A stretch of 64,000 nucleotides of DNA from Azoarcus sp. DN11 (GCF_003628555.1 NZ_CP021731.1:186001-250000); one strand, 5' to 3'; positions 1 through 9,462 are shown, counted from the stretch's first letter. Notes: generated by a model from the letters alone, not told the origin. Numbers and translations are program-made.

Positions 1-254
1 GAATTTCTTGGCCATGTCGGGGAGCCTCGTGACCGCTTGGGTTGCGGATTCTGTAGATGTCCGACAACTTTACTCGGTTATGGCCGGCGAACTTTGATGT
101 CCGTCAAGATTGCCCGGTGTCGCGACGGCTGCACCGCAGGCGCGGGCGGCGTATAGTCGCGGGTCCGCGAAGCGCTCTTCCCTTTTCGCTCCGCCTGCCG
201 ACCCCGCGCCGCAGCCTCCCGTCCAGGCTGCGGCGCCCGCACTGCCGAATCAAG

Positions 255-1358
255 ATGTCACTGCCCCGTTTCGATCCCGCCGACTACCCCGCCCAGCTCG
301 CCGACAAGGTGGCCCGCTTCGCGAGCGATTTTGCGCCGCTGGGCGTCTCTGCCCCGGAGGTGTTCGCGTCCGAGCCGCTGCACTACCGCCTGCGGGCGGA
401 ATTCCGCATGTGGCACCACGGCGATGGCCTCGTCGACTACGCGATGTTCGCCGCGGACGACCCGAAGACGCCGGTGCTGCTCGAAGACTTCCCCGCGGCG
501 GCGGCGCCGATCTGCGCACTGATGCCGCGCCTGCGCGACGCGCTGCGGGCGGACGACGTGCTGCGCAGGAAGATCTTCCAGGTCGAGTTCCTCGCGACGC
601 TGAGCGGCGAACTGATGGTGAGCCTGGTCTATCACCGCGCCCTCGACGAGGCGTGGGCGGTGGCGGCGCGCCTGCTCGCGGAGCGGCTGGGCGTGCAGGT
701 CATCGGCCGCAGCCGCAAGCAGAAGATCGTGCTCGATCGCGACTGGCTGCTGGAAGAGTTCGACGTGGACGGCCGGCGCCTGCGCTACCAGCAGATCGAA
801 GGCAGCTTCACGCAGCCCAACGGCGGCGTGAACCGGCAGATGCTCGGCTGGGCGCGGCGCCAGGTGATGGGCGTCGGCGGCGACCTGCTCGAGCTCTATT
901 GCGGCAACGGCAACTTCACGATGGCGCTGGCGCCGCTCTTCGAGCGCGTGCTCGCGACCGAGGTCAGCAAGTCCTCGGTGCGCGCCGCGCACTACAACCT
1001 CGAGGCCAACGGCATCGACAACATCACGATGGTGCGCATGTCGAGCGACGAGATCAGCGACGCCTTCGCCGGCGGGCGCGAGTACCGGCGCATGAAGGAT
1101 GTCGATCTCGCGAACTACCGCTTCTCCACGCTCTTCGTCGACCCGCCGAGGAGCGGCCTCGACGACGCCACCGTGACGCTCGCGCGCGGCTTCGACCGCA
1201 TCCTCTACATCTCGTGCAACCCGGTGACGCTGCGCGACAACGTCGCCGCCCTCGCCGACACGCACGACATCGCCGCCGCCGCGGTGTTCGACCAGTTCCC
1301 CTACACGCACCACCTCGAGGCCGGGCTGCTGCTGACGCGGCGTACCGCGGGCGGCTGA
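255..1358 (+). CDS. trmA: tRNA (uracil-5-)-methyltransferase TrmA
   Basis: Makes 5-methyluridine at position 54 of tRNA with S-adenosylmethionine, in the cytoplasm. The protein is 367 residues, the usual TrmA length (E. coli about 366). The ATG at 255 is chosen because the alignable protein begins MSLPRFDPADY; the open frame runs further upstream to 57 but that part is low-complexity Arg-rich. Visible motifs: the SAM-binding ELYCGNGNFTMALA stretch, a VDPPRSG motif, and the catalytic-cysteine segment YISCNPVTLRDN near the C-terminus. The final HHLEAG is also typical. It stands alone and meets the leftward gene at 1363 tail to tail with only 4 bases between stops. Confidence 0.95.
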   Translation: MSLPRFDPADYPAQLADKVARFASDFAPLGVSAPEVFASEPLHYRLRAEFRMWHHGDGLVDYAMFAADDPKTPVLLEDFPAAAAPICALMPRLRDALRADDVLRRKIFQVEFLATLSGELMVSLVYHRALDEAWAVAARLLAERLGVQVIGRSRKQKIVLDRDWLLEEFDVDGRRLRYQQIEGSFTQPNGGVNRQMLGWARRQVMGVGGDLLELYCGNGNFTMALAPLFERVLATEVSKSSVRAAHYNLEANGIDNITMVRMSSDEISDAFAGGREYRRMKDVDLANYRFSTLFVDPPRSGLDDATVTLARGFDRILYISCNPVTLRDNVAALADTHDIAAAAVFDQFPYTHHLEAGLLLTRRTAGG

Positions 1359-1362
1359 TCGT

Positions 1363-1725
1363 TCAGCGGCGGTGTCCCTGGGGTCGCGGCGTCGACGGCG
1401 GATCGGGGCGCTCGGCGTCCTCCAGCGGATAGGAGTCGGCGAAATAGGCCGGCCCCTTCATGATCAGCACGATCACCGCGCCGATCGCCAGCACGGTGAC
1501 GCTGCTGAAGGTCAGGCCGAGGATGCTGAGGCCGATGATGTCCGCGGTCGTGATGCTGGCGGTCGGATCCGGCCCGAACCCGGCCCACGCCAGCAGGCGC
1601 GCGAGTGCCGGCGCCAGGCCGGCGATCAGCGCGCCACCCACCAGCACGAAGGGAAGTCGTAAGAGCAGGTTGCGTTCAAACACCGTCGAGACGGCGGTTC
1701 TGTCGGGGAGGTGCGGGGAGTTCAT
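1363..1725 (-). CDS. small hypothetical membrane protein
   Basis: Predicted 120 residues. The start at 1725 (MNSPHLPD) is preceded on the minus strand by an AGGAG ribosome site, so the longer open frame reaching 1908 is not used. There is an N-terminal cytoplasmic stretch, then two clear hydrophobic segments (about residues 22-45 and 58-88, the latter rich in I, L and V), and a short polar Pro/Arg-rich tail. I recognise no family motif. The gene is convergent with trmA. It is most likely an inner-membrane protein of unknown role. Confidence 0.6.
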   Translation of the reverse strand: MNSPHLPDRTAVSTVFERNLLLRLPFVLVGGALIAGLAPALARLLAWAGFGPDPTASITTADIIGLSILGLTFSSVTVLAIGAVIVLIMKGPAYFADSYPLEDAERPDPPSTPRPQGHRR

Positions 1726-1862
1726 GGCGACTCCTTTCGTTCTGGTGGGGGTTGGACGTTGCGCGGGGCGGATGATTCCATGCGAAATCGCTTCAGGGTG
1801 CAAGCAGCGGGACCCGACCCCGGATCTGACCGCGAGCCGATCGTCGAGACGGATCGCCCGGT

Positions 1863-2588
1863 TTAACGTGCTCCCGCTTCCTGCGAACGGGGAATTGTCG
1901 CCTCGCACTCGCGCAGGCGCTTGCGTGCGGCCGCAATGGTCTTGTAGTTGTTCGGATTGCCGAGGCAGTCGTCGCGTTGTTCGACACGTAGCACGCCGGG
2001 CGTGGAATCGAAATGCAAGGCGATGGTGGTGACGAATTCGGGCGGTTCGTAACGGGCCTCGGCGGGTTCCGCGCTGTCAGAATATCCGAGGGTGATCAGA
2101 AGGACGTCGCGCGCAGCGCCCGCAACAGCCATCGCCTTAATGCTCTGGCACCGGGGTTTGCCTTTCAACAGACGGCGGTCGCGGACGATGTTGAGCGGGA
2201 TGACTTCGGCCAGACTCAAAGTACCGGCGCCGAACAGAAATAAATGACAGACCATGTGGCTATTCACCATCCAGTCACAGTTGCTGTCACAGTCTGGTAA
2301 AGGGTCAATATTCGAGGTGTATTGCGCTGCGGCGCTCAGATACTTCTTTCCGGAAATCGTCCATGCGAAGATCGAATTGTCTATATCCTCCTTACCGTCA
2401 AATACCCAAATGTTGTCACTGAACATCCCCTTGGCGCGGGGGGCTGCGTAGCGCTTGATCGATAGTTCGATGGACGGAATTACCGGTTTGACATCCAAAG
2501 TCTTGTCCAGGGTAATTTCGGCCACGGAGTGAGAAGCCGGCAGGCACGTCAGCGCTAGCGATACGAGGGCTGTATACAGGAGGCGCAC
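1863..2588 (-). CDS. secreted hypothetical protein, candidate T6SS immunity protein
   Basis: Predicted 241 residues starting with GTG at 2588; a GGAG lies about 11 bases upstream. Residues 1-23 form a signal peptide (MRLLYTALVSLALTCLPASHSVAE), so the mature protein should be periplasmic. It has several cysteines (a DCDSNCDW segment, VCHL, RCQS, DDCLG) that could pair as disulfides. I recognise no family. It is the last gene of the leftward vgrG-effector-this gene unit, 16 bases after the effector. A wall-degrading effector acts in the periplasm, so a secreted protein directly downstream is the expected place for its immunity partner. That role is inferred from position and signal peptide only. 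Its base composition is visibly less GC-rich than its neighbours. Confidence 0.6.
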   Translation of the reverse strand: MRLLYTALVSLALTCLPASHSVAEITLDKTLDVKPVIPSIELSIKRYAAPRAKGMFSDNIWVFDGKEDIDNSIFAWTISGKKYLSAAAQYTSNIDPLPDCDSNCDWMVNSHMVCHLFLFGAGTLSLAEVIPLNIVRDRRLLKGKPRCQSIKAMAVAGAARDVLLITLGYSDSAEPAEARYEPPEFVTTIALHFDSTPGVLRVEQRDDCLGNPNNYKTIAAARKRLRECEATIPRSQEAGAR

Positions 2589-2604
2589 GGACGATTTGCT
2601 CCAA

Positions 2605-3912
2605 TCAGGTGAATGCGGCGTAAGCGAGTTTCACGTAGCTGCGTCGCAGCAGAACGGGGTTGTTGGCCGCGACCTTGTAACTGCCATTATTGTGATGGTC
2701 GATCTCACCCGGATTGACAATCCGGGTGACGGCATCGATGACAGCATCGGTGATACCTCCATCAGCTGCTCGCCAACACTTGTTATCCAGCCAGAACGAC
2801 ACCGCCGAACGGATGGCATAGGGCATGTGGCCGACCAAATCATTCTGTTGCTCGAAATCGACGTTTTCGTCCCAGATCTCCCGATGTCGAGCTGTAAAGT
2901 CTCGGTAGTTGCGTCGTCCAGTCAGCTGCTTCATGCCCCGTCCGCGGAAGCGCCAGCCATCGCCGGCTTCAGTGTTGCCTAGCCCTATACTCTTTCTTCC
3001 TGTCCCATACGCCTTATTCGCAATCGTCTCCTGTTCGGCAGGCTTTGTTCGCTTGGTGCCGTCGGGCAGTGTCGTGACTGTCCGACCATCGATCTGCGCT
3101 TCGTTCGGGTGCCGCTTGTAATACCTGAAAGTGCTCTTGAGCCCGTCCGGGCTGTAGTCCAGGCTCTCCGCGGCACCGGAGAGCAATGATCCGGCCTCGC
3201 GCTTGATCTGACCGAAGAAATGCGCGCGCCGCACGGGTGTATCGAGTTTGAATTTTCGCAGGTCGGCATTGAGTTCGTCCGCCACCGCCTGCAGGTGTGA
3301 GTCGGTCGGTGCGCCGCCCTTATTCTTCGGGAAGATCGTGCGCAATTGTGCGACGGTGATCTTGTCCGGCACGGGCCGTTCGGCAGGGAACAGCGGGTTG
3401 CCTTGCTCATCACGCTCGGGCGCCGGGGGATGAACTCCCTGGTTGGCCGCGGGCGAGGGGCCGGGTGGCGGCGGGGGGCGAGGGGCCTCGGGGCGAGGCA
3501 GTGGCGCCTTGGGCTTTTCCGGTTTGTCCGTTTCTCCCAGCACCTTGAGGGTGTTCAGGCGCTTGCGCACCAACATGGGCTGACCGAGCAAGGGTACGAC
3601 CGGGTCCAGTTCCTCGAAGTCCTCGCGCTGGCGCGACCAGACCCACACCCGGATCGGAGCAAGCGTTTTCGGCTGGAATTCGATGCAATAGTGTGCGTCG
3701 GAAGTGGTGCCCGTCAGTTCCCGGCCATCGAAGCGGATTCTGTATTGCACGCCGTCGAGCGCATTCATGTAGCGGTTGACGAAACAGATCATGACTTTGC
3801 CGGGCGACAGGGGAGCGGCTTCACCGCTGGTGTCCGGGAAAGTGGTGCCATCCGGCAGGAGGGTCTGGATTTCCTTCGCCATCCTTTCGAGAAAGTCTTC
3901 CCAGGCGCTCAT
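2605..3912 (-). CDS. VgrG-linked GH19-type (chitinase/lysozyme-like) peptidoglycan effector
   Basis: Predicted 435 residues. Residues 1-125 are a beta-rich N-terminal domain of unknown type, 135-180 a Pro-rich linker (PRPEAPRPPPPPGP), and about 185-435 a GH19-like lytic domain. In that domain the segment RRAHFFGQIKREAGSL carries the putative catalytic Glu at the place of the family's HESG motif, and RFRGRGMKQLTGRRNY matches the YRGRGLIQLTGRxNY signature. The likely role is cleavage of cell-wall glycan in rival cells after T6SS delivery. Its ATG overlaps the vgrG stop (ATGA), which argues for coupled translation and for VgrG as carrier. A phage endolysin is the alternative, but no phage genes are near and the N-terminal domain plus linker is unlike a plain endolysin. 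Confidence 0.8.
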   Translation of the reverse strand: MSAWEDFLERMAKEIQTLLPDGTTFPDTSGEAAPLSPGKVMICFVNRYMNALDGVQYRIRFDGRELTGTTSDAHYCIEFQPKTLAPIRVWVWSRQREDFEELDPVVPLLGQPMLVRKRLNTLKVLGETDKPEKPKAPLPRPEAPRPPPPPGPSPAANQGVHPPAPERDEQGNPLFPAERPVPDKITVAQLRTIFPKNKGGAPTDSHLQAVADELNADLRKFKLDTPVRRAHFFGQIKREAGSLLSGAAESLDYSPDGLKSTFRYYKRHPNEAQIDGRTVTTLPDGTKRTKPAEQETIANKAYGTGRKSIGLGNTEAGDGWRFRGRGMKQLTGRRNYRDFTARHREIWDENVDFEQQNDLVGHMPYAIRSAVSFWLDNKCWRAADGGITDAVIDAVTRIVNPGEIDHHNNGSYKVAANNPVLLRRSYVKLAYAAFT

Positions 3913-6900
3913 GCGAACTCTCCCGTGTCGCGGACGTGGTCCACGCTATCGATGAAATCCGTCCATTCGCTCTCCCCTGCGAACAGTTCAATCGATTCGG
4001 CGCTTGCGGTGCTGACCACGAAGCTGCGATTGAGCTCGTCGAGCGTCCCGCGGGCGATCAGTTCCGGCGTTTCGCCCCGCGTCCACACTTCAAAGCCGGT
4101 ACCGAACAGTGCAGGGTCGTTATGGATCAGGCTCCCGATGTCAAAAACGGCCGTGCAGGATCCGCAGGCGCCTGACGCAAGTTCGCCGAGGCCCGACACC
4201 GGGAAACTCGGTAGTTTCACCGTCGTTGCCTTCGGCCCCGTCAGATTCTTCCTGCTCGCCTTGAGCGCAACCTTCCCCGGCGCATGCAGCTGGATGTCGC
4301 CCCCTTCGATCCTGAGATACGCCCCCTGCGCCGTGGCGAGGATGTGCTTCTTGGCGCTTGCCGACACGGCGGCGGAGGTGCTGGCGATGGTTACCTTCCT
4401 GTCGGCGGCGGCGGTGAACTTGCCGCTCTGGCTTTGCACGCTGATCGCGCCGCTTGCGGCGTGCAGGTGGATCCCGGTTTCGGTGTTGGGTTTTGCACCG
4501 TTCGGGGCTTTGCCGGCGGTGAAGAGGGCGATGCCGTTGCGGGCCGCCATGCCGTGATTGCCCTGGCTGACGAGCTGGGCGTCGCCGGTCGCGGTGACGA
4601 GGTGGTGGCCGGTGGCGAGGATCTGGTCCTGCGGGGTGAGGAGGGCGATGCCGGCGGGGGCGCTGTACTGGATTCGCGGCGACGACCAGGCGGCGACGGT
4701 GCCGGTGCCGCCGGCGGTGCGGCGGATGCCGTCGCTCGGGGCGTCGCGGCCGGGTGCCTGATGGCCAGCTGTGGCGGCGAGGGTGTCGCGGGCGCGGGCG
4801 AGCGAGGCGGTGGCGGGCAGCGGGTCGGGGGCCTTGTCGGGCGCGAGTCCGGCCAGCCTCTGCACGAGGCCGAGGGCCTGTTCGGTCTGGTCGATGGCTT
4901 CGCGGCTGTCGAGGTGGTGGCCACTGGCGTCGGGTCGGGCGTCGGCGCTGATGAGGAGGCCGCTGCCGGCGCGCACGGCGATGGCCGCGCGGGTCGCGAG
5001 TTCGGCGCCGTGCCCGCGGCTGGCCTGCCGGGCGTTGCCGGTTTGCTGCTTGAGGTGGCCGAGCTGCAGCTGCGTGGCGTGCTGGGTGGTCGAGAGTTCG
5101 ATGCGCCCTTCGCCCGGCGTGTCGTCGAAGACGAGCTGGTTGTGGCCGCCGAGTCCGCTGCGGCTCGCCGCGAGTTCCTGCGTCTTCAGGCCGGAGAGGC
5201 TGGCGCGGTGGCTGTGCGCGGGATCGGATTGTCCGGCGAACCAGGCCGGGGCGTTGGCGGTGGCGTGCTGCGTGCCGCCGGCGAGGCGGTTGCCGGCGGC
5301 GTCCGGGGTGCCCTGGCCGTTGTAGACGCTGCCGATGACGACGGGGCGGTCGATGTTGCCGTGCTGGAAGGCGACCAGCACTTCCTGTCCCGGCCGCGGG
5401 ACGAAGTGGCCGCCCCAGTCGGCGCCGGCCATCGGCGAGAGCACCCGCAGCCACACGCCGCGCGTGGCATCGGCCGGGGCGTTGTCGCTGCCGCCGGGGT
5501 GGGGCTGGCGGCTGGCGGCGCGGCTGCCGCGTTGCCAGTGGAATTGCACGCGGATGCGGTGGTCGCGGTCGGTGTGGGTGGGCGCCGGCTCGCCTCGGCC
5601 GGTGCAGTCGCCGACGACGATCGCGGTGGCGGGGCCGGTCGCGGTGGGGCGCGGGTGGATCGTGCGGCCGTGGCCGTCGTGCATCAGCGGGCGCCACGGC
5701 ACGCTGGCGGGGACGCACTGGAGGCGGTTGCGATAGAAGTCGACTTGTCCGGCGTCCTCGCCGGAGTCGGCGGTCGCGGGCCGCAGCGTCGCGAGGTTGT
5801 TGCGTGCCTGATGCGTGACGGCGGTGATCAGGAAGCGGCGTCGGTCGGTGTCCGCGTGGCGTGCGTGGTCGAGGAGTTCGAAGGTGGTGCCCGGGGCGGC
5901 GCCGCGCGCGCTGCCTTCGCCGCCGAACTGCTGCGTGCGCGCGTCGATGGCCTCGCGCTGGCGGCGGATCATGCGTTCGCCGTCCGCCGCGGCCTGCCAG
6001 GCGTAGGGCCCGGGGTCGTCGGTGGCGGAGGTGGGGACGGAGGCTCCGACAGGCGTGGCGCTGTCGGCAGCTTGCGGGCGCGTCGCGCGGCTGCGGTAAT
6101 CCCAGCTGGCGGCGCGCGTGCTGCTTGTGTCGAGGCGGGCGATCGCGGTCCAGCGGTCGAGGCTGTCTTCGGCGAGCGTCGCGCCGGCCTGGGTGAAGCG
6201 GAGGCGCGCGTGCGGGGCGTCGCGGAAGGCGGTGTTGTCGTCGGCGATCATCAGCGTGTGCGACCCGAGTGCCGCGTCCGTGTCGACCTGGTGCTCGAAC
6301 CAGCAGAACAGGCCTTCTTCGGCGAGCAGGCGCTTGAAGAAGGCGAGGTCGCTTTCGCGGTACTGCGCGGTCATGCCGCGCCGCGGGTAGAGGGCGGGGT
6401 CGGCGAGCTGCCAGCGCCACGCGGGGACGAGGTGGCCCTGTCCGCGCCAGTCGGTGAGCAGTTCGTCGATGATGTCGACGACGCTCATGTCCTGGAAGAG
6501 ATAGCTGTCCTGCGTATGGCCGAGGAAGCTCAGCCAGGGCTCGATCGTCAGCCGGTAGCGCGCGAAGCCGCCGTCGGCGCCGAGGCGGGCGGCGTGGGTG
6601 ATGTGGCCGTGGAAGGGGCGGCGTTCGGTGCGCGAGGCGGATGTCAGGAGATCGACGCGCGCGGGCTGGCCGAGGAGCGTGGCGAGCGGCAGGTGGGCGT
6701 CGACGCTCAGCGCGGTGAGCGCGATGCGGAATCCGGCATGGTCGGCGAGCGGGCCGAGGGCCTCGTCGATGTCGGCCGTTTCGGCAAGCAGCACGTCGGG
6801 CCCGAGCGGCGTCGTCAGGGTGAGCAGGCGCGCGGTCTGGCGCCAGCCGGCGCCGCCGGCGATGAGGTCGGGAATGCTGGGCATGTGAGATCCGGGACGC

Positions 6901-6944
6901 ACGCGTGCCGTCTCGGCATGGTTGCCGGAGAAGTCGAATAGCAT
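3909..6944 (-). CDS. vgrG: type VI secretion tip protein VgrG with DUF2345 domain
   Basis: Predicted 1011 residues, the spike protein at the tip of the T6SS tube. Order: gp27-like base domain (about 25-440; RESDLAFFKRLLAEEGLFCWFEH is typical), OB-fold gp5 region (about 450-545; HRIRVQFHWQRG, WGGHFVPRPGQEVLVAFQ, RPVVIGSVYNG), then a DUF2345 beta-helix region (about 660-890) and an extra C-terminal tail of roughly 110 residues with a CGSC motif. The start at 6944 is the longest; MPSIPDL at 6884 is the alternative, and neither has a strong ribosome site. It heads the leftward unit with the effector and candidate immunity gene. No hcp, tssB/C or clpV is in the window, so this is an orphan vgrG island served by a T6SS elsewhere. 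Confidence 0.93.
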   Translation of the reverse strand: MLFDFSGNHAETARVRPGSHMPSIPDLIAGGAGWRQTARLLTLTTPLGPDVLLAETADIDEALGPLADHAGFRIALTALSVDAHLPLATLLGQPARVDLLTSASRTERRPFHGHITHAARLGADGGFARYRLTIEPWLSFLGHTQDSYLFQDMSVVDIIDELLTDWRGQGHLVPAWRWQLADPALYPRRGMTAQYRESDLAFFKRLLAEEGLFCWFEHQVDTDAALGSHTLMIADDNTAFRDAPHARLRFTQAGATLAEDSLDRWTAIARLDTSSTRAASWDYRSRATRPQAADSATPVGASVPTSATDDPGPYAWQAAADGERMIRRQREAIDARTQQFGGEGSARGAAPGTTFELLDHARHADTDRRRFLITAVTHQARNNLATLRPATADSGEDAGQVDFYRNRLQCVPASVPWRPLMHDGHGRTIHPRPTATGPATAIVVGDCTGRGEPAPTHTDRDHRIRVQFHWQRGSRAASRQPHPGGSDNAPADATRGVWLRVLSPMAGADWGGHFVPRPGQEVLVAFQHGNIDRPVVIGSVYNGQGTPDAAGNRLAGGTQHATANAPAWFAGQSDPAHSHRASLSGLKTQELAASRSGLGGHNQLVFDDTPGEGRIELSTTQHATQLQLGHLKQQTGNARQASRGHGAELATRAAIAVRAGSGLLISADARPDASGHHLDSREAIDQTEQALGLVQRLAGLAPDKAPDPLPATASLARARDTLAATAGHQAPGRDAPSDGIRRTAGGTGTVAAWSSPRIQYSAPAGIALLTPQDQILATGHHLVTATGDAQLVSQGNHGMAARNGIALFTAGKAPNGAKPNTETGIHLHAASGAISVQSQSGKFTAAADRKVTIASTSAAVSASAKKHILATAQGAYLRIEGGDIQLHAPGKVALKASRKNLTGPKATTVKLPSFPVSGLGELASGACGSCTAVFDIGSLIHNDPALFGTGFEVWTRGETPELIARGTLDELNRSFVVSTASAESIELFAGESEWTDFIDSVDHVRDTGEFA

Positions 6945-6997
6945 ATACGAAAAACATAATTGGCGGGCTCAGAAGGTCGGCCGCCGGGCTACCAGGT

Positions 6998-7024
6998 GCC
7001 CTTCGACAAGCTCGGGGCGAACGG
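6998..7024. repeat. REP-like half element GCCCTTCGACAAGCTC..GAACGG
   Basis: The intergenic stretch between vgrG and the potF-like gene carries a CCCTTCGACAAGCTCGGGGCGAACGG unit. A near-copy forms one arm of the palindrome at 42386-42450 in this window. Two independent intergenic copies show a dispersed repeat. Similar CTTCGACAAGCTCAGG units are common in beta- and gammaproteobacterial intergenic DNA (recalled, not searched). Confidence 0.6.
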
Positions 7025-7214
7025 CGTCAACTCTGTCGCTTTGCCGCGTCCTGCCTGCGCGGGATCGCACTGAGCGGGCAACACGGGGTCGAAGGCTCAG
7101 GGCGATGGCCTGCGGCGGGCCGGGCGGGGCGCTGGCGCCGCGAAAAATGTTGCTTACATTCTCCGGGCGCGTGTGCAGAATGGCGCTACGTGGGGCTTGG
7201 TGCGGAGGAGTGCG

Positions 7215-8318
7215 ATGCGACTGCACGGGTTTCTGGCTGCGGCATTCGGTCTTTTCGGGTGGGCCGTGATTGCGTCCGGTGCGGGGGCGGCCGACGAGCG
7301 CGCGCTCAACGTCTACAACTGGAACGACTACATCGCGCGCGACACGATCCCCGCCTTCGAGAAGGCCACCGGCATCGCGGTGAAGTACGACCTGTACGAC
7401 AGCAACGCGACGCTGCAGGGCAAGCTGCTGGCCGGGTCGAGCGGCTACGACGTCGTGTATCCGAGCGTCGAGTATGCGGGGCGGCAGATCCAGGCGGGCA
7501 TCTTCCAGCCGCTGGACAAGGCGCGCCTGCCCAATTACTCCAACCTCGATCCGCTGATCCTGAAGGCAGTCGAGCGCGCGGACCCTGGCAACCGCTTCGT
7601 CGTGCCCTACATGTGGTACACGACCGGCGTCGCGATCAACGTCGACAGGGTCGAGAAGGCGCTCGGCGGCAAGCTGCCCGACAATGCGTGGGACCTGCTC
7701 TTCGATCCGGCCGTGACGGCGCGCCTGAAGGGCTGCGGCATTGCACTGATGGACGAGGCGAGCGACGTGATCCCGGCGGCGATGATCTACATCGGTGCCG
7801 ACACGTCGAAGATGGCGCCGGCCGACATCCGTGCCGCGGTCGAGCGCATCCGTCCGGTGCGGCGCGACATCCGCGTGTTCAATTCGTCGCCGATCGACCT
7901 GATGGCCAAGGGCAGCGTGTGCGTCGCGATGATGTTCTCGGGCGACGCGCTGATCGCGGCGCGGCGCGCCAACGAGTCGCACACCGGGGCGAACGTCCGC
8001 TACCTGATCCCGAAGGCGGGGGCGATGATGTCGGTGGATGTGATGGCGATCCCGCGCGATGCGCCGCACGTCGCCAACGCACACGCGTGGATCAACACGA
8101 TGCTGGATCCGAAGGTCGTGGCGCAGATTTCCAACGAGACCTATTACCTCAGCGCGAACAAGGCGGCGCTGCCGCTCACGGCGGCCGAGATCACCGGCAA
8201 TCCGGCGATCAACGTGCCCGAGGCGCTGAAGCGGCACCTGCAGGCGAAGCCGGTGCTGACGCAGGACGCCCAGCGCGAGCTCACGCAGGCGTTCAACCGC
8301 TTCAAGACCGCCAGGTAG
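7215..8318 (+). CDS. polyamine ABC transporter, periplasmic substrate-binding protein (PotF/PotD-like)
   Basis: Predicted 367 residues. ATG 7215 follows GGAGGAG at 7204-7210. Residues 1-25 are a signal peptide ending in GAGAAD. The mature protein opens with LNVYNWNDYIARDTIPAFEKATGIAVKYD, the classic PotD/PotF start, and continues with AGSSGYDVVYPS and VPYMWYTTGVAINVD. It captures putrescine/spermidine-type substrates in the periplasm and passes them to the two permeases downstream. First gene of a four-gene unit with the ATPase at 8341 and permeases at 9459 and 10403. Whether it prefers putrescine (PotF) or spermidine (PotD) cannot be told by eye. Confidence 0.9.
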   Translation: MRLHGFLAAAFGLFGWAVIASGAGAADERALNVYNWNDYIARDTIPAFEKATGIAVKYDLYDSNATLQGKLLAGSSGYDVVYPSVEYAGRQIQAGIFQPLDKARLPNYSNLDPLILKAVERADPGNRFVVPYMWYTTGVAINVDRVEKALGGKLPDNAWDLLFDPAVTARLKGCGIALMDEASDVIPAAMIYIGADTSKMAPADIRAAVERIRPVRRDIRVFNSSPIDLMAKGSVCVAMMFSGDALIAARRANESHTGANVRYLIPKAGAMMSVDVMAIPRDAPHVANAHAWINTMLDPKVVAQISNETYYLSANKAALPLTAAEITGNPAINVPEALKRHLQAKPVLTQDAQRELTQAFNRFKTAR

Positions 8319-8340
8319 CGGGACGATCGGGCCGGCCGCC

Positions 8341-9462
8341 GTGGCACAGGATAGCGACTCCGGATCCCGGCCGCGCCGGGACTACCTGCGCATCGAGGGC
8401 GTGACCAAGCGTTTCGACGACACGCTCGCGGTCGATGGCGTGTCGCTCGCGATCGCCGAGCGCGAGATCTTCGCGCTGCTGGGCAGTTCCGGCTGCGGCA
8501 AGACCACGCTGCTGCGCATGCTCGCGGGGCTGGAGACGCCCGACGCCGGCCGCATCGTGCTCGACGGCGAGGACGTTGCGGCGGTGCCCGCGTACCGGCG
8601 GCCGACGAACATGATGTTCCAGTCCTACGCGCTGTTTCCGCACCTGACGGTCGAGGCTAACGTCGCCTTCGGGCTGTGGCAGGAGCGGCCGCGGCTGGCG
8701 CGCGCCGAGGTCGCCGCGCGCGTCGCGGCGATGCTGGAGCTGGTGCAGATGCAGCGCTACGCGCGCCGCAAGCCGCACGAGCTCTCGGGCGGACAGCAGC
8801 AGCGCGTCGCGCTCGCGCGCAGCCTCGCGAAGGAACCCAAGCTGCTGCTGCTCGACGAGCCGCTCGCCGCGCTCGACAAGAAGATCCGCCAGCGCACGCA
8901 GCTCGAGCTCGTGAACCTGATCGAGCGCGTCGGCGTCACCTGCATCCTCGTCACGCACGACCAGGAGGAGGCGATGACGATGGCCGGACGCATCGGCGTG
9001 ATGAACGAGGGGCGCCTGCTGCAGGTCGGCACGCCGGGCGAGATCTACGAGACGCCCAACTGCCGCTTCACCGCCGAATTCGTCGGCGAGACCAACCTGT
9101 TCCGCGGGCGGGTCGATGGCGCTGTGCTGCATTGCGAGGATTTTCCCGCGCCGATCCTACTGCCCGCCAATGCCGACCCGGACGACGGCGGGGAGGCCTG
9201 GCTGTCGGTGCGCCCCGAGCGCGTCGCGCTGAGCCGGCCGGGCGCCGCGCCCGCGGGCGCCGGCTGCAACGCCGCGGCGGGCGAGGTCGCCGAGATCGCC
9301 TACCTCGGCAGCCATTCCGTGTATCACGTGCGGCTGGCGAACGGCCGCATCGTGATCGCGAGCGTGCCGTCCGCGCATTGGCGCGACGCCGCGCCGCCGA
9401 CCTGGGGCGACGCCGTGCACGTCGCGTGGTTCGCGCCCGACGGCGTGGTGCTGACGCGATGA
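8341..9462 (+). CDS. polyamine ABC transporter ATP-binding protein (PotA/PotG-like)
   Basis: Predicted 373 residues from a GTG start 22 bases after the binding-protein gene. Walker A is GSSGCGKTT, the signature LSGGQQQR, Walker B LLLLDEPLAALD, and the switch His lies in LVTHDQEEAMTMAG. Residues from about 250 to the end form the TOBE regulatory region (LSVRPERVALS). It powers uptake of polyamine through the permeases encoded immediately downstream; its stop overlaps the next start (ATGA). The length and the TOBE tail place it with importer ATPases of the Pot type. Confidence 0.93.
   Translation: MAQDSDSGSRPRRDYLRIEGVTKRFDDTLAVDGVSLAIAEREIFALLGSSGCGKTTLLRMLAGLETPDAGRIVLDGEDVAAVPAYRRPTNMMFQSYALFPHLTVEANVAFGLWQERPRLARAEVAARVAAMLELVQMQRYARRKPHELSGGQQQRVALARSLAKEPKLLLLDEPLAALDKKIRQRTQLELVNLIERVGVTCILVTHDQEEAMTMAGRIGVMNEGRLLQVGTPGEIYETPNCRFTAEFVGETNLFRGRVDGAVLHCEDFPAPILLPANADPDDGGEAWLSVRPERVALSRPGAAPAGAGCNAAAGEVAEIAYLGSHSVYHVRLANGRIVIASVPSAHWRDAAPPTWGDAVHVAWFAPDGVVLTR

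Noticed and set aside
1..15. Minus-strand ATG at 15 giving MAKKF at the window edge
   Set aside because: Only five codons are visible, with no strong ribosome site; it may be a real gene start but cannot be supported.
2605..3912. Phage endolysin
   Set aside because: It has the GH19 domain but overlaps vgrG and carries an extra N-terminal domain and Pro linker; no phage genes nearby.
4284..6941. 885-residue plus-strand open frame across vgrG
   Set aside because: Antisense shadow of vgrG; Gly/Ala/Arg-rich with no motif.
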